From the NCBI GenBank assembly GCA_963727245.1, contig CAVSFO010000001.1, positions 186,001 to 250,000 of the forward strand: a DNA stretch of 64,000 bases. The letters run 5' to 3'. The notes beneath the pieces are model-generated. The model ran no database searches. It was not told the origin of the DNA and saw nothing but the letters and a program-made list of their open reading frames with translations. The stretch is from JBKQVT01 sp963727245 (GTDB lineage: Bacteria > Planctomycetota > Planctomycetia > Pirellulales > Thermoguttaceae). Both the position numbers and the translations under genes were made by a program. Shown here piece after piece: positions 1 through 9,120 of the stretch (position 1 is its first letter; the number at the start of each line of letters is the position of its first letter).

Positions 1-169
1 CTACCGTGATGCCCAAGTGGCGTGCCACGCTTTGGCGCGACATGTGCTCCAGTCGCCGGGCTTCGCCCAGCCGATGCAATGGCAGGGCACACTCCAAGTG
101 GATGGGGACCACGGCCGGGTCCTGCTCCGCGATGTTGGGCCGCGAATCCAAGGTTTGGGCGCGATTCAT
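1..169 (-). CDS. HTH transcriptional regulator, N-terminal part (runs off left edge)
   Basis: The minus strand has an ATG at 167-169 with a purine-rich AAGGATG-type site upstream, and stays open to the window edge (about 56 codons). The visible protein starts MNRAQTLDSR and contains 'PLHRLGEARRLEHMSRQSVA', a helix-turn-helix segment clearly related to 'PLHRLAAVRRLQGVSCRAVA' in the regulator at 17214-17732. By that similarity it is an XRE-like DNA-binding protein. It lies downstream of the ECF sigma gene on the same strand, with a repeated leader segment between them. The C-terminus is outside the window. Confidence 0.55.
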   Translation of the reverse strand, partial: MNRAQTLDSRPNIAEQDPAVVPIHLECALPLHRLGEARRLEHMSRQSVARHLGITV

Positions 170-189
170 GAGGCACCATCCTTCATTCC

Positions 190-387
190 TTATGTTGCGA
201 CGGGCTCCTCTGCCGCGAATGCGTGATGATGGAAATGAGAATAATGCAGCGTGTACCCGTGCCGCGCCATCGGCACAACGATCGGCGCAGCGTTTCTGAC
301 GGGAAAAGGACCTCCCGGCGCCGCACCGATTGTCGTTGCTGTCAAACTGCCGTTGTGCAGCGCTCGGGAGGTTCCAAATTCCGCCAT
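190..387 (-). CDS. Possible leader ORF inside a duplicated hairpin segment
   Basis: This is a 65-codon minus-strand ORF (MAEFGTSRALH...) whose ATG follows an AGAAGGAGAA ribosome-binding site. Its first ~30 codons match the first ~30 codons before the sigma-54-activator-like gene at 2286 (MAESNTSRALH...), including a long hairpin inside the coding sequence. It ends 20 nt before the HTH gene start at 169. The conserved ribosome site and start suggest a translated leader peptide, but the ORF could be a by-product of the hairpin repeat. Confidence 0.3.
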   Translation of the reverse strand: MAEFGTSRALHNGSLTATTIGAAPGGPFPVRNAAPIVVPMARHGYTLHYSHFHHHAFAAEEPVAT

Positions 388-470
388 GGCCTTTTCTCCT
401 TCTGATCCGGCCCCGCACTGCGGGGATCACTCTCATTCGGTGTCTATTGTTCATGTGGAATCAACTCATG
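290..470 (-). repeat. Leader repeat, copy A (hairpin upstream of HTH gene)
   Basis: About 180 bp matches 2187-2370 at roughly 80% by eye. Shared parts are a short CCGCA/TGCGG hairpin, the ribosome site AGAAGGA, the start MAE..TSRALH, and a longer hairpin whose right arm GTGCAGCGCTCGGGAGGT (358-375) faces a partly matching left arm near 311-328. Both copies precede a regulatory gene on the minus strand, so a cis-regulatory leader is likely. Confidence 0.6.
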
Positions 471-1134
471 CGGTGGCCAGGAACGTCCGGCGCAGCCGCC
501 CTACCGCCGCGTGCATTCGGCTCTTCACCGAACCCAACGGGATTTTCAGCTTGTCGGCCACCTCCTGGTATTTGAGCCCCTGGAACACCGCCAGTTCAAG
601 CACTCCTTTGAGGCGTGTTGGGCACTTGTCCACGGCCGAGCGGATTCGCTGGCGATCCTCGGCTGCCTCCAACTGCTCGCTGGGGCCCGCCTCGCGGAAA
701 CTTAAAACATCTTGGTACGTCCGCCCTTCGCTCGAGCCACGCTCCAACGTCCCGGCATTCAGGCTGACTGCATTGTGCCGCCGGTTCCGGCGAAGAAGAT
801 CGATCGCGCGGTTGGTGGCAATCCTGTAAAGCCACGGCCGAAATCTCCGGCACGGATCGAAGTCGCGGCACTTGAGATGCACTTGCAGAAAAATGGCCTG
901 AAAAGCGTCTTCCGCCAGTTCCGCGCTCAGGTATCTGCGGAGGTAGCTGTACATTTCGTGCTCGTACCGATGGATGAGCTCCTCGAACGCCTCCTGGGCG
1001 CCCTTCGCGACGTATTCCGCCAACAGGTCCTCATCCCGCCGCACCGACCACGCTCCGGGCTTCCCAACCTCGCGCCTCGTCGTTGTGGTCGTAGGATGTG
1101 GCCTGCGTTCGGTTTCGTCTGGGCAACGTGTCAT
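466..1134 (-). CDS. ECF-type RNA polymerase sigma factor
   Basis: A 222-residue protein. Region 2 is recognisable around residues 38-105 (AFEELIHRYEHEMYSYLRRY, then RPWLYRIATNRAIDLLRRNR) and region 4 near the C-terminus (GLKYQEVADKLKIPLGSVKS). It would direct core RNA polymerase to stress-type promoters. No anti-sigma gene is adjacent. It starts 45 nt after the sigma-54-activator-like gene on the same strand, so the two are probably co-transcribed. It is a clear paralogue of the ECF factor at 43032-43754, sharing the RRNRRH.AVSLN segment. About 35 residues before region 2 are Thr/Arg-rich, so a later start is possible. Confidence 0.9.
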   Translation of the reverse strand: MTRCPDETERRPHPTTTTTRREVGKPGAWSVRRDEDLLAEYVAKGAQEAFEELIHRYEHEMYSYLRRYLSAELAEDAFQAIFLQVHLKCRDFDPCRRFRPWLYRIATNRAIDLLRRNRRHNAVSLNAGTLERGSSEGRTYQDVLSFREAGPSEQLEAAEDRQRIRSAVDKCPTRLKGVLELAVFQGLKYQEVADKLKIPLGSVKSRMHAAVGRLRRTFLATA

Positions 1135-1179
1135 GTTGTTCGATCTCCCAAGCCCTGGGGCCGATCTTCGATCACAGGG

Positions 1180-2286
1180 CTATTCCTCCAGTAGTCGATA
1201 TAGTGTCCGTCGATGAAGTTTCAGGGCTCGTGCGGCCGCGGCCTTGTTTCCCCGACAGCGGCGGAGCACCTCGTTGATGACGGCACGTCTTATGTTCTTG
1301 AGGCCGCCAGCCAGCGGCACCGGGATGGTCTCGGAATCGGCATGTTGCCGCACTCTTCCCAGCAACCCTGTGAAGCACCCTTGCCCTATTTCCGGGCCGT
1401 CGGCAAGCGCTGCGGCATGGGCGACTACTGCGGCCAGTTGCAGGACATTGCCCGGCCAATCGTACTGCAAGAGGGACTGCCACGCTTCCGCGGAGAAGTA
1501 TCGCGGAACCATGTCCCGGGTTGCGCAGAGCGGGAAGGCAGGTCCGGCAAGGAAGTGCTCTGCCAGCGCCCGGATATCTTCCTGGCGGCGCCGCAGCGGC
1601 GGAATGTCGATGCGAACAGTATTTAGATAGTAGTAGAGCCCAGAGCAAAAGCGGTTTTCGACCACCTCAGTCTTCAGATCGCACGTGCTGGAAGCGATCA
1701 CTCGGGCGTCCGCCGCGATCGTGACACCATCTTCCCGGCTCCGGCCCTTGCTGCGCTGCAAAGCGTCCAGCAACTTCACTTGGGCCCAGAACGGAAGTTG
1801 CGTCACCCCGTCAAGGAATAACGTGCTGTACTGACTCGGCTCCGAGAGACTCGCTGGCCCGCCCGTGCTTCGCCGAGAACAATCCCACGTCTGTCCGAAC
1901 AGCTTCTCCTCCAAATCCGACTCACGCAGCGCCCCGCAGACGACGTGCACCAGCGGCCTGGCAGCACGCGGGCCTTGGCGATGAATCTCGCGGGCGATCG
2001 TCTGCTTTCCCGCGCCGATCTCCCCCTGAATCAGCACCGGCACATTGGTGCCGGCGATCTTACGCACAAGATCGAGGATATCGCGCATCGCCGTGCTACG
2101 GGCAATGACCTGCCCCTCGGGCCGGATCCGCTGGCCACACGAAGTAGGTTTCTCGTCGATGAGCGCGACGCCGGCACCTCGCATGGTACGGTTTTTGGCG
2201 GGGGAAGGACCTCCGAGCGCTGCACCGCTTGCCTTCGATGTCAATCTGGGGTGGTGCAGCGCTCGGGAGGTGTTACTTTCCGCCAT
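1180..2286 (-). CDS. Sigma-54-activator-like AAA+ regulator with degenerate GAFTGA loop
   Basis: A 368-residue protein from the ATG at 2286, or 334 from an in-frame ATG at 2184. The AAA+ domain follows directly with no receiver domain: Walker A GEIGAGKQ, then a region where GAFTGA should lie (LFGQTWDCSRRSTGG) that lacks it, Walker B-like TLFLDGV, and sensor segments (PPLRRRQEDIRALAEHFL). A Fis-type HTH ends the protein (EVLRRCRGNKAAAARALKLH). The GAFTGA loop is what contacts sigma-54 in this family, so this protein may not open sigma-54 promoters. The first ~30 codons overlap the repeated leader hairpin, which makes the start uncertain. Followed by the ECF sigma gene. Confidence 0.8.
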   Translation of the reverse strand: MAESNTSRALHHPRLTSKASGAALGGPSPAKNRTMRGAGVALIDEKPTSCGQRIRPEGQVIARSTAMRDILDLVRKIAGTNVPVLIQGEIGAGKQTIAREIHRQGPRAARPLVHVVCGALRESDLEEKLFGQTWDCSRRSTGGPASLSEPSQYSTLFLDGVTQLPFWAQVKLLDALQRSKGRSREDGVTIAADARVIASSTCDLKTEVVENRFCSGLYYYLNTVRIDIPPLRRRQEDIRALAEHFLAGPAFPLCATRDMVPRYFSAEAWQSLLQYDWPGNVLQLAAVVAHAAALADGPEIGQGCFTGLLGRVRQHADSETIPVPLAGGLKNIRRAVINEVLRRCRGNKAAAARALKLHRRTLYRLLEE

Positions 2287-2370
2287 GGCTGATTGTCCTT
2301 CTGATCCGGCCCCGCACTGCGGGATCAATCTCACTGGGTGTCTACTGTTAATGCGGAATCCGCGCTGGTG
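2187..2370 (-). repeat. Leader repeat, copy B (overlaps start of the activator-like gene)
   Basis: Second copy of the segment at 290-470. Here the hairpin arms are nearly perfect: ACCTCCGAGCGCTGCACC at about 2209-2226 against GGTGCAGCGCTCGGGAGGT at 2253-2271. The reading frame begun at 2286 continues through the hairpin into the downstream gene, whereas in copy A the leader frame stops 20 nt before the gene. Confidence 0.65.
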
Positions 2371-2558
2371 ATCCGCCAGATTCCGCGCACTTTTATTGGC
2401 GGGCCCAAAGAGTCGTCTGTGGATTGCCGACGCAATTGCCCGAAATGCCTCTTCAGGGTGAGGAACGCCGGCCGACCGGCCCCCGGGACACCTTGACCGC
2501 GGTGCCCCAAGCGATCCAGGCAACAACATCGCAAACGCGGAAGCAGACAACGATCCCC

Positions 2559-2755
2559 TTGCCTTCCCCGCTGCGTGCCATACAATAGGGTGTTGGGTGG
2601 AGGGGCAGCACCTTAATCGCGGCCCCGCCAAGAGTTGGTTCCATGTCGTCGGACGACTAGGTGAAGAGCAACTCGGCTCTGCTGGGGGGCTCGTTGAAGA
2701 GTAAGCCGATGTGGTCGAACACCTGCGGGTGTTCCACCACCTCGGCTTTTTTGTT
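2559..2755 (+). promoter_or_regulatory. Promoter-core-terminator element, copy 1
   Basis: Promoter TTGCCT (2559-2564), 16-bp spacer, TACAAT (2581-2586). The conserved core begins at 2648 (GTCGGACGACTAGGTGAAGA) and runs through GGGGGGCTCGTTGAAGAGTA to a terminator hairpin at about 2703-2750 followed by TTTTTTG. Copies are at 11168-11366, 15886-16029 (minus) and 16547-16693. This copy has a ~55-nt extra 5' leader and ends 95 nt before the secreted-protein gene at 2850. Its terminator stem carries two changes relative to the other copies. The inferred role is transcription attenuation or an sRNA. Confidence 0.7.
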
Positions 2756-2849
2756 CGCTTTGCTTTGGCAAGGGCCCGCGCCACGTCGTCTTCGGGACAG
2801 TGCACGTCGGCCTAATGATCTGCTCATGCAGGTGAAAGAGGAGTGTCCT

Positions 2850-3550
2850 ATGAGAGTTTTCTTGACTTCATTTGCGATCTTGCTTGCCCTGGTCGCCTTC
2901 GGTCCAACCCAGACCCTGGCCAAGGGTCCCGGCGGAGGCCAAGGCGGAGGTTCCTCGGGCGGCGGGGAGCGAAGCGCCCAGCCGCATGCGACCGGCAGCA
3001 CCGGGGCCCATTACGAGGCAAGGCAGAATCAAGGCATGAGCGGGGAGGTGGGAACCAGTTCGCGTCAGAGGGAGGCCGCGCAGGTCAACCCGCAAGTCTC
3101 GGGTGGCGCGGGCGCCGCGGCATCCGGCGAGAGTTGGCGTCTTCGCTCGGACAACGGCCGCTGGTGGTACTGGACTCCGCAGAACCGCTGGATGTGGTAT
3201 AGCGATGACGGCCAATGGATGGACTATAGCGCGGATTCCGATGCCGCCACGACCTATGTTGCCGCGCGCCCCATCGAGGCGGATTCGCTTCCCGCCGCGA
3301 ACTTCTCCGGTCGCCCCATCACGATCACCAATCCGGCCACGAACAAGGCTGCCCTCAACTACACGCTCGACGGCACCGCCTATTCGATCCAGCCGGGCTA
3401 TAGCCAAGACTTCCGCGAAGATCGGGCTTGGGTGATCCAGTTCAGCCGCGGCGCAACTTGGATCAGGCCCGATACGGGCTCCAGTCGGGCCTGTACTCGT
3501 TTGCCAGTACGGACCATGGCTGGGAACTGTACCGCAGCGAGTTGCCCTGA
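2850..3550 (+). CDS. Secreted Gly-rich protein, C-terminus frameshifted
   Basis: ATG at 2850 with a GAAAGAGGAG site. Residues 1-25 form a signal peptide (MRVFLTSFAILLALVAFG...). A GGGQGGGSSGGG-type linker follows, then a Trp/Tyr-rich stretch (WRLRSDNGRWWYWTPQNRWM). The uncorrected frame ends at 3575 with a Ser/Arg-rich tail. A single-base slip near 3452 restores a much more protein-like ending (RYGLQSGLYSFASTDHGWEL) with a stop at 3548-3550. I do not recognise the family. It is the first gene after regulatory element copy 1 and probably heads a unit with the small membrane protein and the AI-2E permease. Confidence 0.75.
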
Positions 3551-3586
3551 GCGATCGAGCGATTCCACTACCTAAAGGAGTCTGGC

Positions 3587-3779
3587 ATGGCGTCGTCGAC
3601 AGAAGAACATAACGTCCCGGAATTGCGAAATGAGACCCAGGTGCGGACGGGTCCACCCGTGCAAACAACCAAGAGCGCTGCGAGCATTTTCGCGAATATG
3701 GGCGCGACGCCCCGGTGTCGTGGCCCTCTGGTGCTTCGGCATCGGCTTCGTATTAGGCTGGAAACTCAAGCGGTGGTGA
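3587..3779 (+). CDS. Small membrane protein, frameshifted
   Basis: ATG at 3587 after AAAGGAG. The N-terminal ~40 residues are polar (MASSTEEHNVPELRNETQ...). A frame change near 3700 gives a single C-terminal membrane helix, GVVALWCFGIGFVLGWKLKR, with a stop at 3777-3779. The architecture (polar N-terminus, one C-terminal helix, basic end) resembles DUF883/YqjD-like inner-membrane proteins such as the one at 11513, but the N-terminus is too short to assign. It sits 37 nt after the secreted-protein gene and 43 nt before the permease. Confidence 0.55.
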
Positions 3780-4693
3780 GCCGCCATGCCCATCATCCCG
3801 ACAGACCCCTGGGGTTTTCACCGTGGCGAAAACATCCGCAATGCCCGGCTGGCAGGTTGCCCTGCTGATCCTGACCGGCACGGTGGTCGGCGTGGTCGTG
3901 ATTACCTGCCTGTATTGGGCGCAGACGGTCTTCATCCCGGTGGCGATGGCGGTCTTCCTGGCCTTTCTCCTGGCCCCGCTCGTCACGGCCCTGCAGCGGC
4001 GTGGCCTGAGGCGATTGCCCTCGGTAATCTTGGTCGTCATGCTGGCAGGGGCGCTGCTGGGCGGCGGCGTCTGGCTAGTCACGGCCCAGGTCGCGAGCCT
4101 GGCCGGCGAAGCGCCGAAGTACACGAAGAATATCATAGGCAAAGTCAAATTGTTGCGGCATCTGGGCCAGGGGTCGGTAACCGGCCGCCTGGAGACAATG
4201 ATCGAGGAAATCACCAGGGAGTGGAACCCGCCCACCGCGAGACGGGAGGAAAAGCACGGGGACAAGCCGCCGCTTGCGGCCGCGGAGAAGCCGACTGCCG
4301 TGGTGCTGCAACCGGAGAGCCCGACCTGGCTGGCGCGGCTGCCAGCCTTGCTCACTTCCCTGTTGGAGTCGCTGGGCAGCCTGGCCTTGGCCCTGGTGCT
4401 GGTCGTTTTCATGCTCCTGAAGCGCGAGGATCTGCGGAATCGCCTGATCCGCTTGGTGAGTCACGGCCAGATCACCGTGATGACCAAGGCGTTGGACGAC
4501 GCGGGCCGGCGGATCAGCCGGTTCCTGCTCATGCAGTTGTTCGTCAACGTCTCGGTCGGTCTGGCGTAAGCGTCAATAAATCGCCAGCCTGTGCTGACCG
4601 TCTCGTTCTGCCCGTGCCGGGTTGATCTACGTGGTCGAGTGCTTACACGGTAGGCGTCACGCGCAGCGTGCTGGCCAAAGGCCACTCTGCGAG

Positions 4694-5140
4694 CTACGCC
4701 GTGTTGGACGCATCCAGGTTAGGGTAAGGTTTCTGCAAGGTGGACCTCCGAAACGGGCTCTGTCGAACTCGGTCTAACGCCGATTCCAAATCGAAGTTGC
4801 CCAGACGAGGAATCAAGGACGATGGAGTAACATATGGACCGTTTGGGCTTTCGGAGACAGTCCCGTTCGTTTCTGCCCCAAGAATGTACGCCGCACCGGC
4901 TGCCAAGGATTCGATCGGTGACTCCACGCCAAGCACCAACGGCTGTTTCTGCTGCGGGAAGATGTCTACAACTTCGCCAGGCCGCTCTCGGCTACTGGCA
5001 TAGAGACAAGTCCATTCTCGGCTCGCCGGGTTATCGGAGTCGCCATCCGTGTCGCAATTATGGTCGTCACCCCAAAGGAACGCCAGAACAACTCGGAAAT
5101 CGGGCCGATCACCGGCTGGCTTGATGAATATCGTGAACAT
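4694..5140 (-). CDS. Unrecognised passenger ORF within IS66
   Basis: Minus-strand ORF from the ATG at 5140 (MFTIFIKPAGDRPDFRVVLA...), 148 residues; an upstream in-frame ATG at 5290 would add 50 less protein-like residues. The composition is ordinary for a soluble protein (VVDIFPQQKQPLVLGVESPI). No motif is recognised. It lies inside the element between tnpC and the terminal repeat, so it is either a passenger gene or a fragment of earlier host DNA. Confidence 0.4.
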   Translation of the reverse strand: MFTIFIKPAGDRPDFRVVLAFLWGDDHNCDTDGDSDNPASREWTCLYASSRERPGEVVDIFPQQKQPLVLGVESPIESLAAGAAYILGAETNGTVSESPNGPYVTPSSLIPRLGNFDLESALDRVRQSPFRRSTLQKPYPNLDASNTA

Positions 5141-5357
5141 AACCCTCACGTCCAATGTTTCTCTAAACCACGGTTTGTCCGCCGGGAAGGGGGGGCGAAT
5201 TTGGGTTGCACAACGCTTCTCCGGCACAATGATTCTACACGGACATCGGGAGAAGTGCCAGAGATTTGAGGACCGTGAAGCGAACGCCACCCACTGTCAC
5301 CGGGTTCGTGGCGTTAACGGCCGACACCGATATTCCGTAATGGCTCCGGGGCGCCTG

Positions 5358-7083
5358 CTAAGACCCAACAGCGATCCGACGAGCGGCCCGTTTCTGGCGG
5401 CGACGGGCCTGGGCTTCGCGGGATTCTTCTTCCCGCTGCTCAAGCCGGTGCTCGGGATGGGCGGCAACCCAGCGATCCGGCAGCAGAGGCTTCCAGGGCA
5501 GCGGTGTCGCCGGGGGCGATGGCCGCAATCCGGCGCAGCACGTCGGTGAGGTACGGCCACACGTCCACGCAGTTCCGCCGGGCGCTCTGCACCAGCGTGT
5601 AGAGCGTCGCCGCCGTCTTGCCACCTTTCTCGCTTCCAAAGAACAGGTAATTTTTCCGACCGATAGCGACTGGCCGCAGAAGCCGTTCAATCATGTTGTT
5701 GTCTATTCGGATTCTTCCGTCGCTGGTGTACCGGACGAAGGCATCCCAGCGGTTCAGCACGTAGTCGATCGCCTCGGCCAGCTTCGCCGTGGGACGCAAC
5801 GTGGGCCGCACCTCATCGAAACGGGCTTTCATCCGCGCCAGGATCGGCAACGCCTCCGCCTGGCGCAATTCCCGGCGCTCGTCCGCCGACATCTCCTGCG
5901 CACGGTCCTCGATGTCGTAAAGTTGCTGCGTCCAGATCATGGCCTCGTGGACCAGCGGGTGGCTGGTCGCCGGAATCGCTTCCTCGAAGCCCCTCCGACC
6001 GTGAGCCCAGCACGCGACATCTACCAAACGGCCTGCCGAATGGCGAACCAGCGAGGTGTAGACCACGTAGCCATCGGTCTGCAAGTAACCACGATAGTTT
6101 GCCAGCATCTCTGCCGGGCCGTCCCGGCTGCGGCTGGGGCGGAAGTCATAGAACACGTAACGGTGGTCGGCGTCGCCCGCGTACCCGCTGAGATAGCCGG
6201 TGATCGCCTTGCCGTGTCCCGGCTTGAGCATCCGCACCTCCGTCTCGTCGGCGTTGATGACGATGCTGGCAAGCACCTGCTGGCGGATCAGTCGTTCCAG
6301 AGGCCGCAAGGCCAGGGCCGTCCGCCTCAAGAGCCCGCACAACAGCGCCCGCGACAGCCACCGCTTCAGCGGACCCAGGAGCAGTTCCTGCTGCCGATAG
6401 ACCGGCAAATGGTGCAGGAACTTCCAGGTCACCAGCCAAGCCAGGATGCTCGGCCCGAAGGGGCTCTTCTCCACGGCCTGCGGCGGCCTCTGCGTGGTCG
6501 ACCATCTGCGAGCCGTCGTGGCAATGCGGAACAGCCGTAGGTGTACCGCACCTCTTCGACCACATACAGCTTCGCCTCTTCCATCTCCAGCCGCTTCGTG
6601 ACGTGGGTGCGGGTGATGACCCGCTGGGTTCCACAGCAGCCGCAAGGCAATTCCGCTGGAGGAAGCGGATACTCGGTCCGCCGGTGTTCCCAGAATTGCG
6701 GGAATTCGATCCGCGGTCGTCGTGGCTTTCGCCGGGTCCGAGGCGGCGGCGAGTCCGCATTGGCTGTCCTCGGAGTTCTGCTGCTTCGCATCCAGCCCCT
6801 CGACGACTTCGGGCACGAAGAGCAGCTTCTGATCGGGCGAAGGGGCGTACCGCTCGCGACGTTGGCCGAACATCGCCCGCTTGAAGAACCGCAGTTGCTC
6901 GGCGGCCTTCGCCAGTTGCTCCTGATAGCGGCGATGACTTCTTGCTGTTGCGCGATGACCGCCGCCTGGTGTGCGATGACTCCTGCTGTTGCTGACGCCG
7001 TGCTGCTCGGTTTGCTCCAGCTCACGAATCCGTTGCTGGCAGGCCGCCAGTTGATCGGCAAGAGATGGACTTCCGTGCTCCAT
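5358..7083 (-). CDS. IS66 transposase TnpC, frameshifted
   Basis: From the ATG at 7083. A Leu-zipper-like N-terminus (LADQLAACQQRIRELEQ) is followed by the IS66 zinc-binding segment (LPCGCCGTQRV, in a different frame near 6640), the catalytic DDE-type core (INADETEVRMLKPGHGKAI...GYLQTDGYVVYTSL...VDVACWAHGRRGFEEA), and the conserved ending IDNNMIERLLRPVAIGRKNY / FFGSEKGGKTAATLYTL. The true C-terminus (LLPDRWVAAHPEHRLEQREE) is in another frame and stops at 5358. At least three frame changes lie near 6500, 6720 and 5460. Confidence 0.88.
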
Positions 7084-7244
7084 GCCTTATTAAACGCTCG
7101 ACACCGCGATTTGGTTCTGCTGACACGAGATTTTTTTCGAGGAAGGGCAACGTGCGAGTCTTGCGCGAATGGCTTCATGCACGCCGCCATCGCGGGCGAC
7201 GCCGCACGCTGGCCAAGTCGATGCCTTCCAAGATCAGCGTCAAA

Positions 7245-7552
7245 TCACTCAGTCGCATCTCGATCCCGGCGGGCGAAGCACGAACCATCCTCCCGCACAG
7301 CCCGCGCCGCTTTCGGCACCTCAAAGGTTCCGCCTTCCAATCGCTTGTACCAAATCACGAGCCCGTCGCCCGCAAACCAGAGTACCTTCACGCGATCACT
7401 GCGCCGATTGAAGAAGAGGAACAGATCGCCCGATTCCACCTGCTGGCGCAGTTCCCGCTCCACAATTCCGACGAGACCTTCGAAGACTCCGTCGCATGTC
7501 GGTGGGGCCGGTCTTGGCAAAGACACGAAGCGACGTGGGCAAGCGTCAGCAT
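7245..7552 (-). CDS. IS66 accessory protein TnpB (Orf2), frameshifted
   Basis: The start MLTLAHV at 7552 overlaps the end of tnpA by 7 nt, as usual in IS66. The conserved core is present (TGPTDMRRS, EGLVGIVERELRQQVESGDL, FLFFNRRSDRVKVLWFAGDG, YKRLEGGTF) but spread over different frames near 7450-7530. TnpB is required for IS66 transposition; its mechanism is not established. Confidence 0.82.
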
Positions 7553-7902
7553 CGGCGTGCCCTTCGTGTCGACGGGGCCGAGAGAGCAGCGACCACCGCA
7601 CCGATCGTCTGCACATCACAGCCTTGGACCCGAAGCACGACGCCACCAGGCCACTGAACTTCCAGCCTTCCCACGTCAGCCGGTGGGTCACTGACGATCT
7701 GCACGGGAACGAGGGCTTGCTTCGCTGCCTTGCGCCCGGTTTTACGCCGGGGCCGCCGCAATCGCCGCTTCCAAGCATGAAATGATGCCGGGGACAGCCC
7801 TTCCTTGGCACAGAACCCCACAATGCTCTGCCCACTGGCTTGCTGGCGTTCGATCGCCTCCCGCCAATACCGCTGCCGATCCGCGCTCCTGGTCTTCGCC
7901 AT
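7546..7902 (-). CDS. IS66 TnpA-like (Orf1) HTH protein
   Basis: A 118-residue intact ORF: MAKTRSADRQRYWREAIERQ followed by the helix-turn-helix region SGQSIVGFCAKEGLSPASFH and WKRRLRR, the standard N-terminus of IS66 TnpA. The C-terminal ~35 residues are less typical and may reflect a frame slip. It is the first gene of the element, starting about 90 nt inside the right terminal repeat. Confidence 0.85.
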   Translation of the reverse strand: MAKTRSADRQRYWREAIERQQASGQSIVGFCAKEGLSPASFHAWKRRLRRPRRKTGRKAAKQALVPVQIVSDPPADVGRLEVQWPGGVVLRVQGCDVQTIGAVVAALSAPSTRRARRC

Positions 7903-9120
7903 CGCTTCGGTCCTCCGAATGCCTCTGGATGAATCCTACCCAGGCATTCAGCCTACCACGGCCCGCAAGGCTGGCGATTTATTGACGGTTACGGTTGGCG
8001 GTGGGCGTCAGCCTGCTGGCACTCCGCGTCGAGTATGCCTTCCTGTGGGGATTCTTGGTGGCCGTGTTCCGTTACATTCCCTACATCGGCATTTGGATCG
8101 CGGCCGTGCCTCCGCTCATCCTCAGCTTGGCGATGTTTCCCGGGTGGGTTCAGCCTCTGCTGCTAATCGGGTTGTTTCTGGCGATCGAATTGACCGCCAG
8201 CAACGTCATCGAGCCGCGGCTGTACGGCCATAGCATCGGCGTCTCGGAAGTCGCCCTGCTGGTGGCCGCCGCCCTCTGGGCGTTCCTCTGGGGACCGATC
8301 GGACTGATCCTGTCCAGCCCGCTGACGGTCTGCCTGGTCGTGCTGGGCAAGTACGTCCCGCAGTTGAAGTTTCTCGACGTGCTCTTGGGCGACGAGCCCG
8401 CGTTGGACGCGCACGTCACCTTTTACCAGCGTCTGTTGGCCCGCGACCAGGACGAGGCGACGCAACTGGTCTTGCGCAGGCCAAGGCATCTTCCCCGGAA
8501 CAGGTCTATGACGACTTCCTTGTGCTGGCCTTGACTTGTGCGAAACGGGACCGCGAGCGCGACGACTTGACAGAATCCGACGAGCAGTTTGTCCTCCAGG
8601 CGACGCGAGAGATCCTGGAAGATCTGGGCGAGCGGCGAGAAGCTGTAACGCAAGCCGAGGAGGCGGTCCACGCGGAGGATCGGGGCAACGCCGCCGCGCC
8701 GATCCCGCTCCGCATTCTGACCTGCCGGCCCGCGATCAGGCGGACCGGTTGGCGCTGGAGATGCTGCGCAACTGCTCGACCCGGCCAAGTGGGTCGTGGA
8801 AATCGCCGCCGTCGAGACGATGACTGCCGACCTGGTGGTGCAGGTGGCCGAGCAGGCGCCGGCGCTGGTCTGCATCGGCGCTTTGCCGCCGGGAGGCCTG
8901 GCTCACACGCGCTACCTGTGCAAGAAGTTGGCGCTCGCTTCCCGAAGGTCAAGATCGTCGTCGGCCGGTGGGGGCTCACCGGCGACGTCGAGGCAAACCG
9001 CGAGCAACTCCAGGACGCCGGGGCCGACCTGACGGCGACCACGATCCTGGAAACGCGCAGCCAACTGACCAGTCTGCTTTCGATCTGGCGATCGAACGGG
9101 CCAAGGCTTTGGCGGGCTGA

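Larger units (their letters stand above)
4566..7992 (-). mobile_element. IS66-family insertion sequence
   Basis: The left end reads GTAAGCGTCAATAAATCGCC and the right end, read inwards, GTAACCGTCAATAAATCGCC: ~25-bp terminal inverted repeats starting GTAA, as in IS66. It carries tnpA, tnpB and tnpC in that order on the minus strand. The left flank is GGTCTGGC and the right flank GGTTGGC, i.e. the expected 8-bp duplication with one base missing in the right copy. A non-transposase ORF (4694-5140) sits between tnpC and the left end. tnpB and tnpC are frameshifted. Confidence 0.92.
3823..9120 (+). pseudogene. AI-2E family permease, split by IS66 and frameshifted
   Basis: The N-terminal part (3823 to about 4569) has several membrane helices starting MAKTSAMPGWQVALLILTG. 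The C-terminal part resumes after 7992 with GVSLLALRVEYAFLWGFLVA and the family motif RYIPYIGIWIAAVPP, then ...ASNVIEPRLYG. Joining the halves across one copy of the 8-bp target gives a continuous permease. A cytoplasmic extension (RDQDEATQLVL..., then ALVCIGALPPGGLAHTRYLC) continues in shifting frames to LAIERAKALAG and a stop at 9118-9120. Frame changes occur near 8480, 8730, 8790, 8940 and 9090. The family exports small molecules or ions across the inner membrane. This copy is inactive unless the IS excises precisely. Confidence 0.85.
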
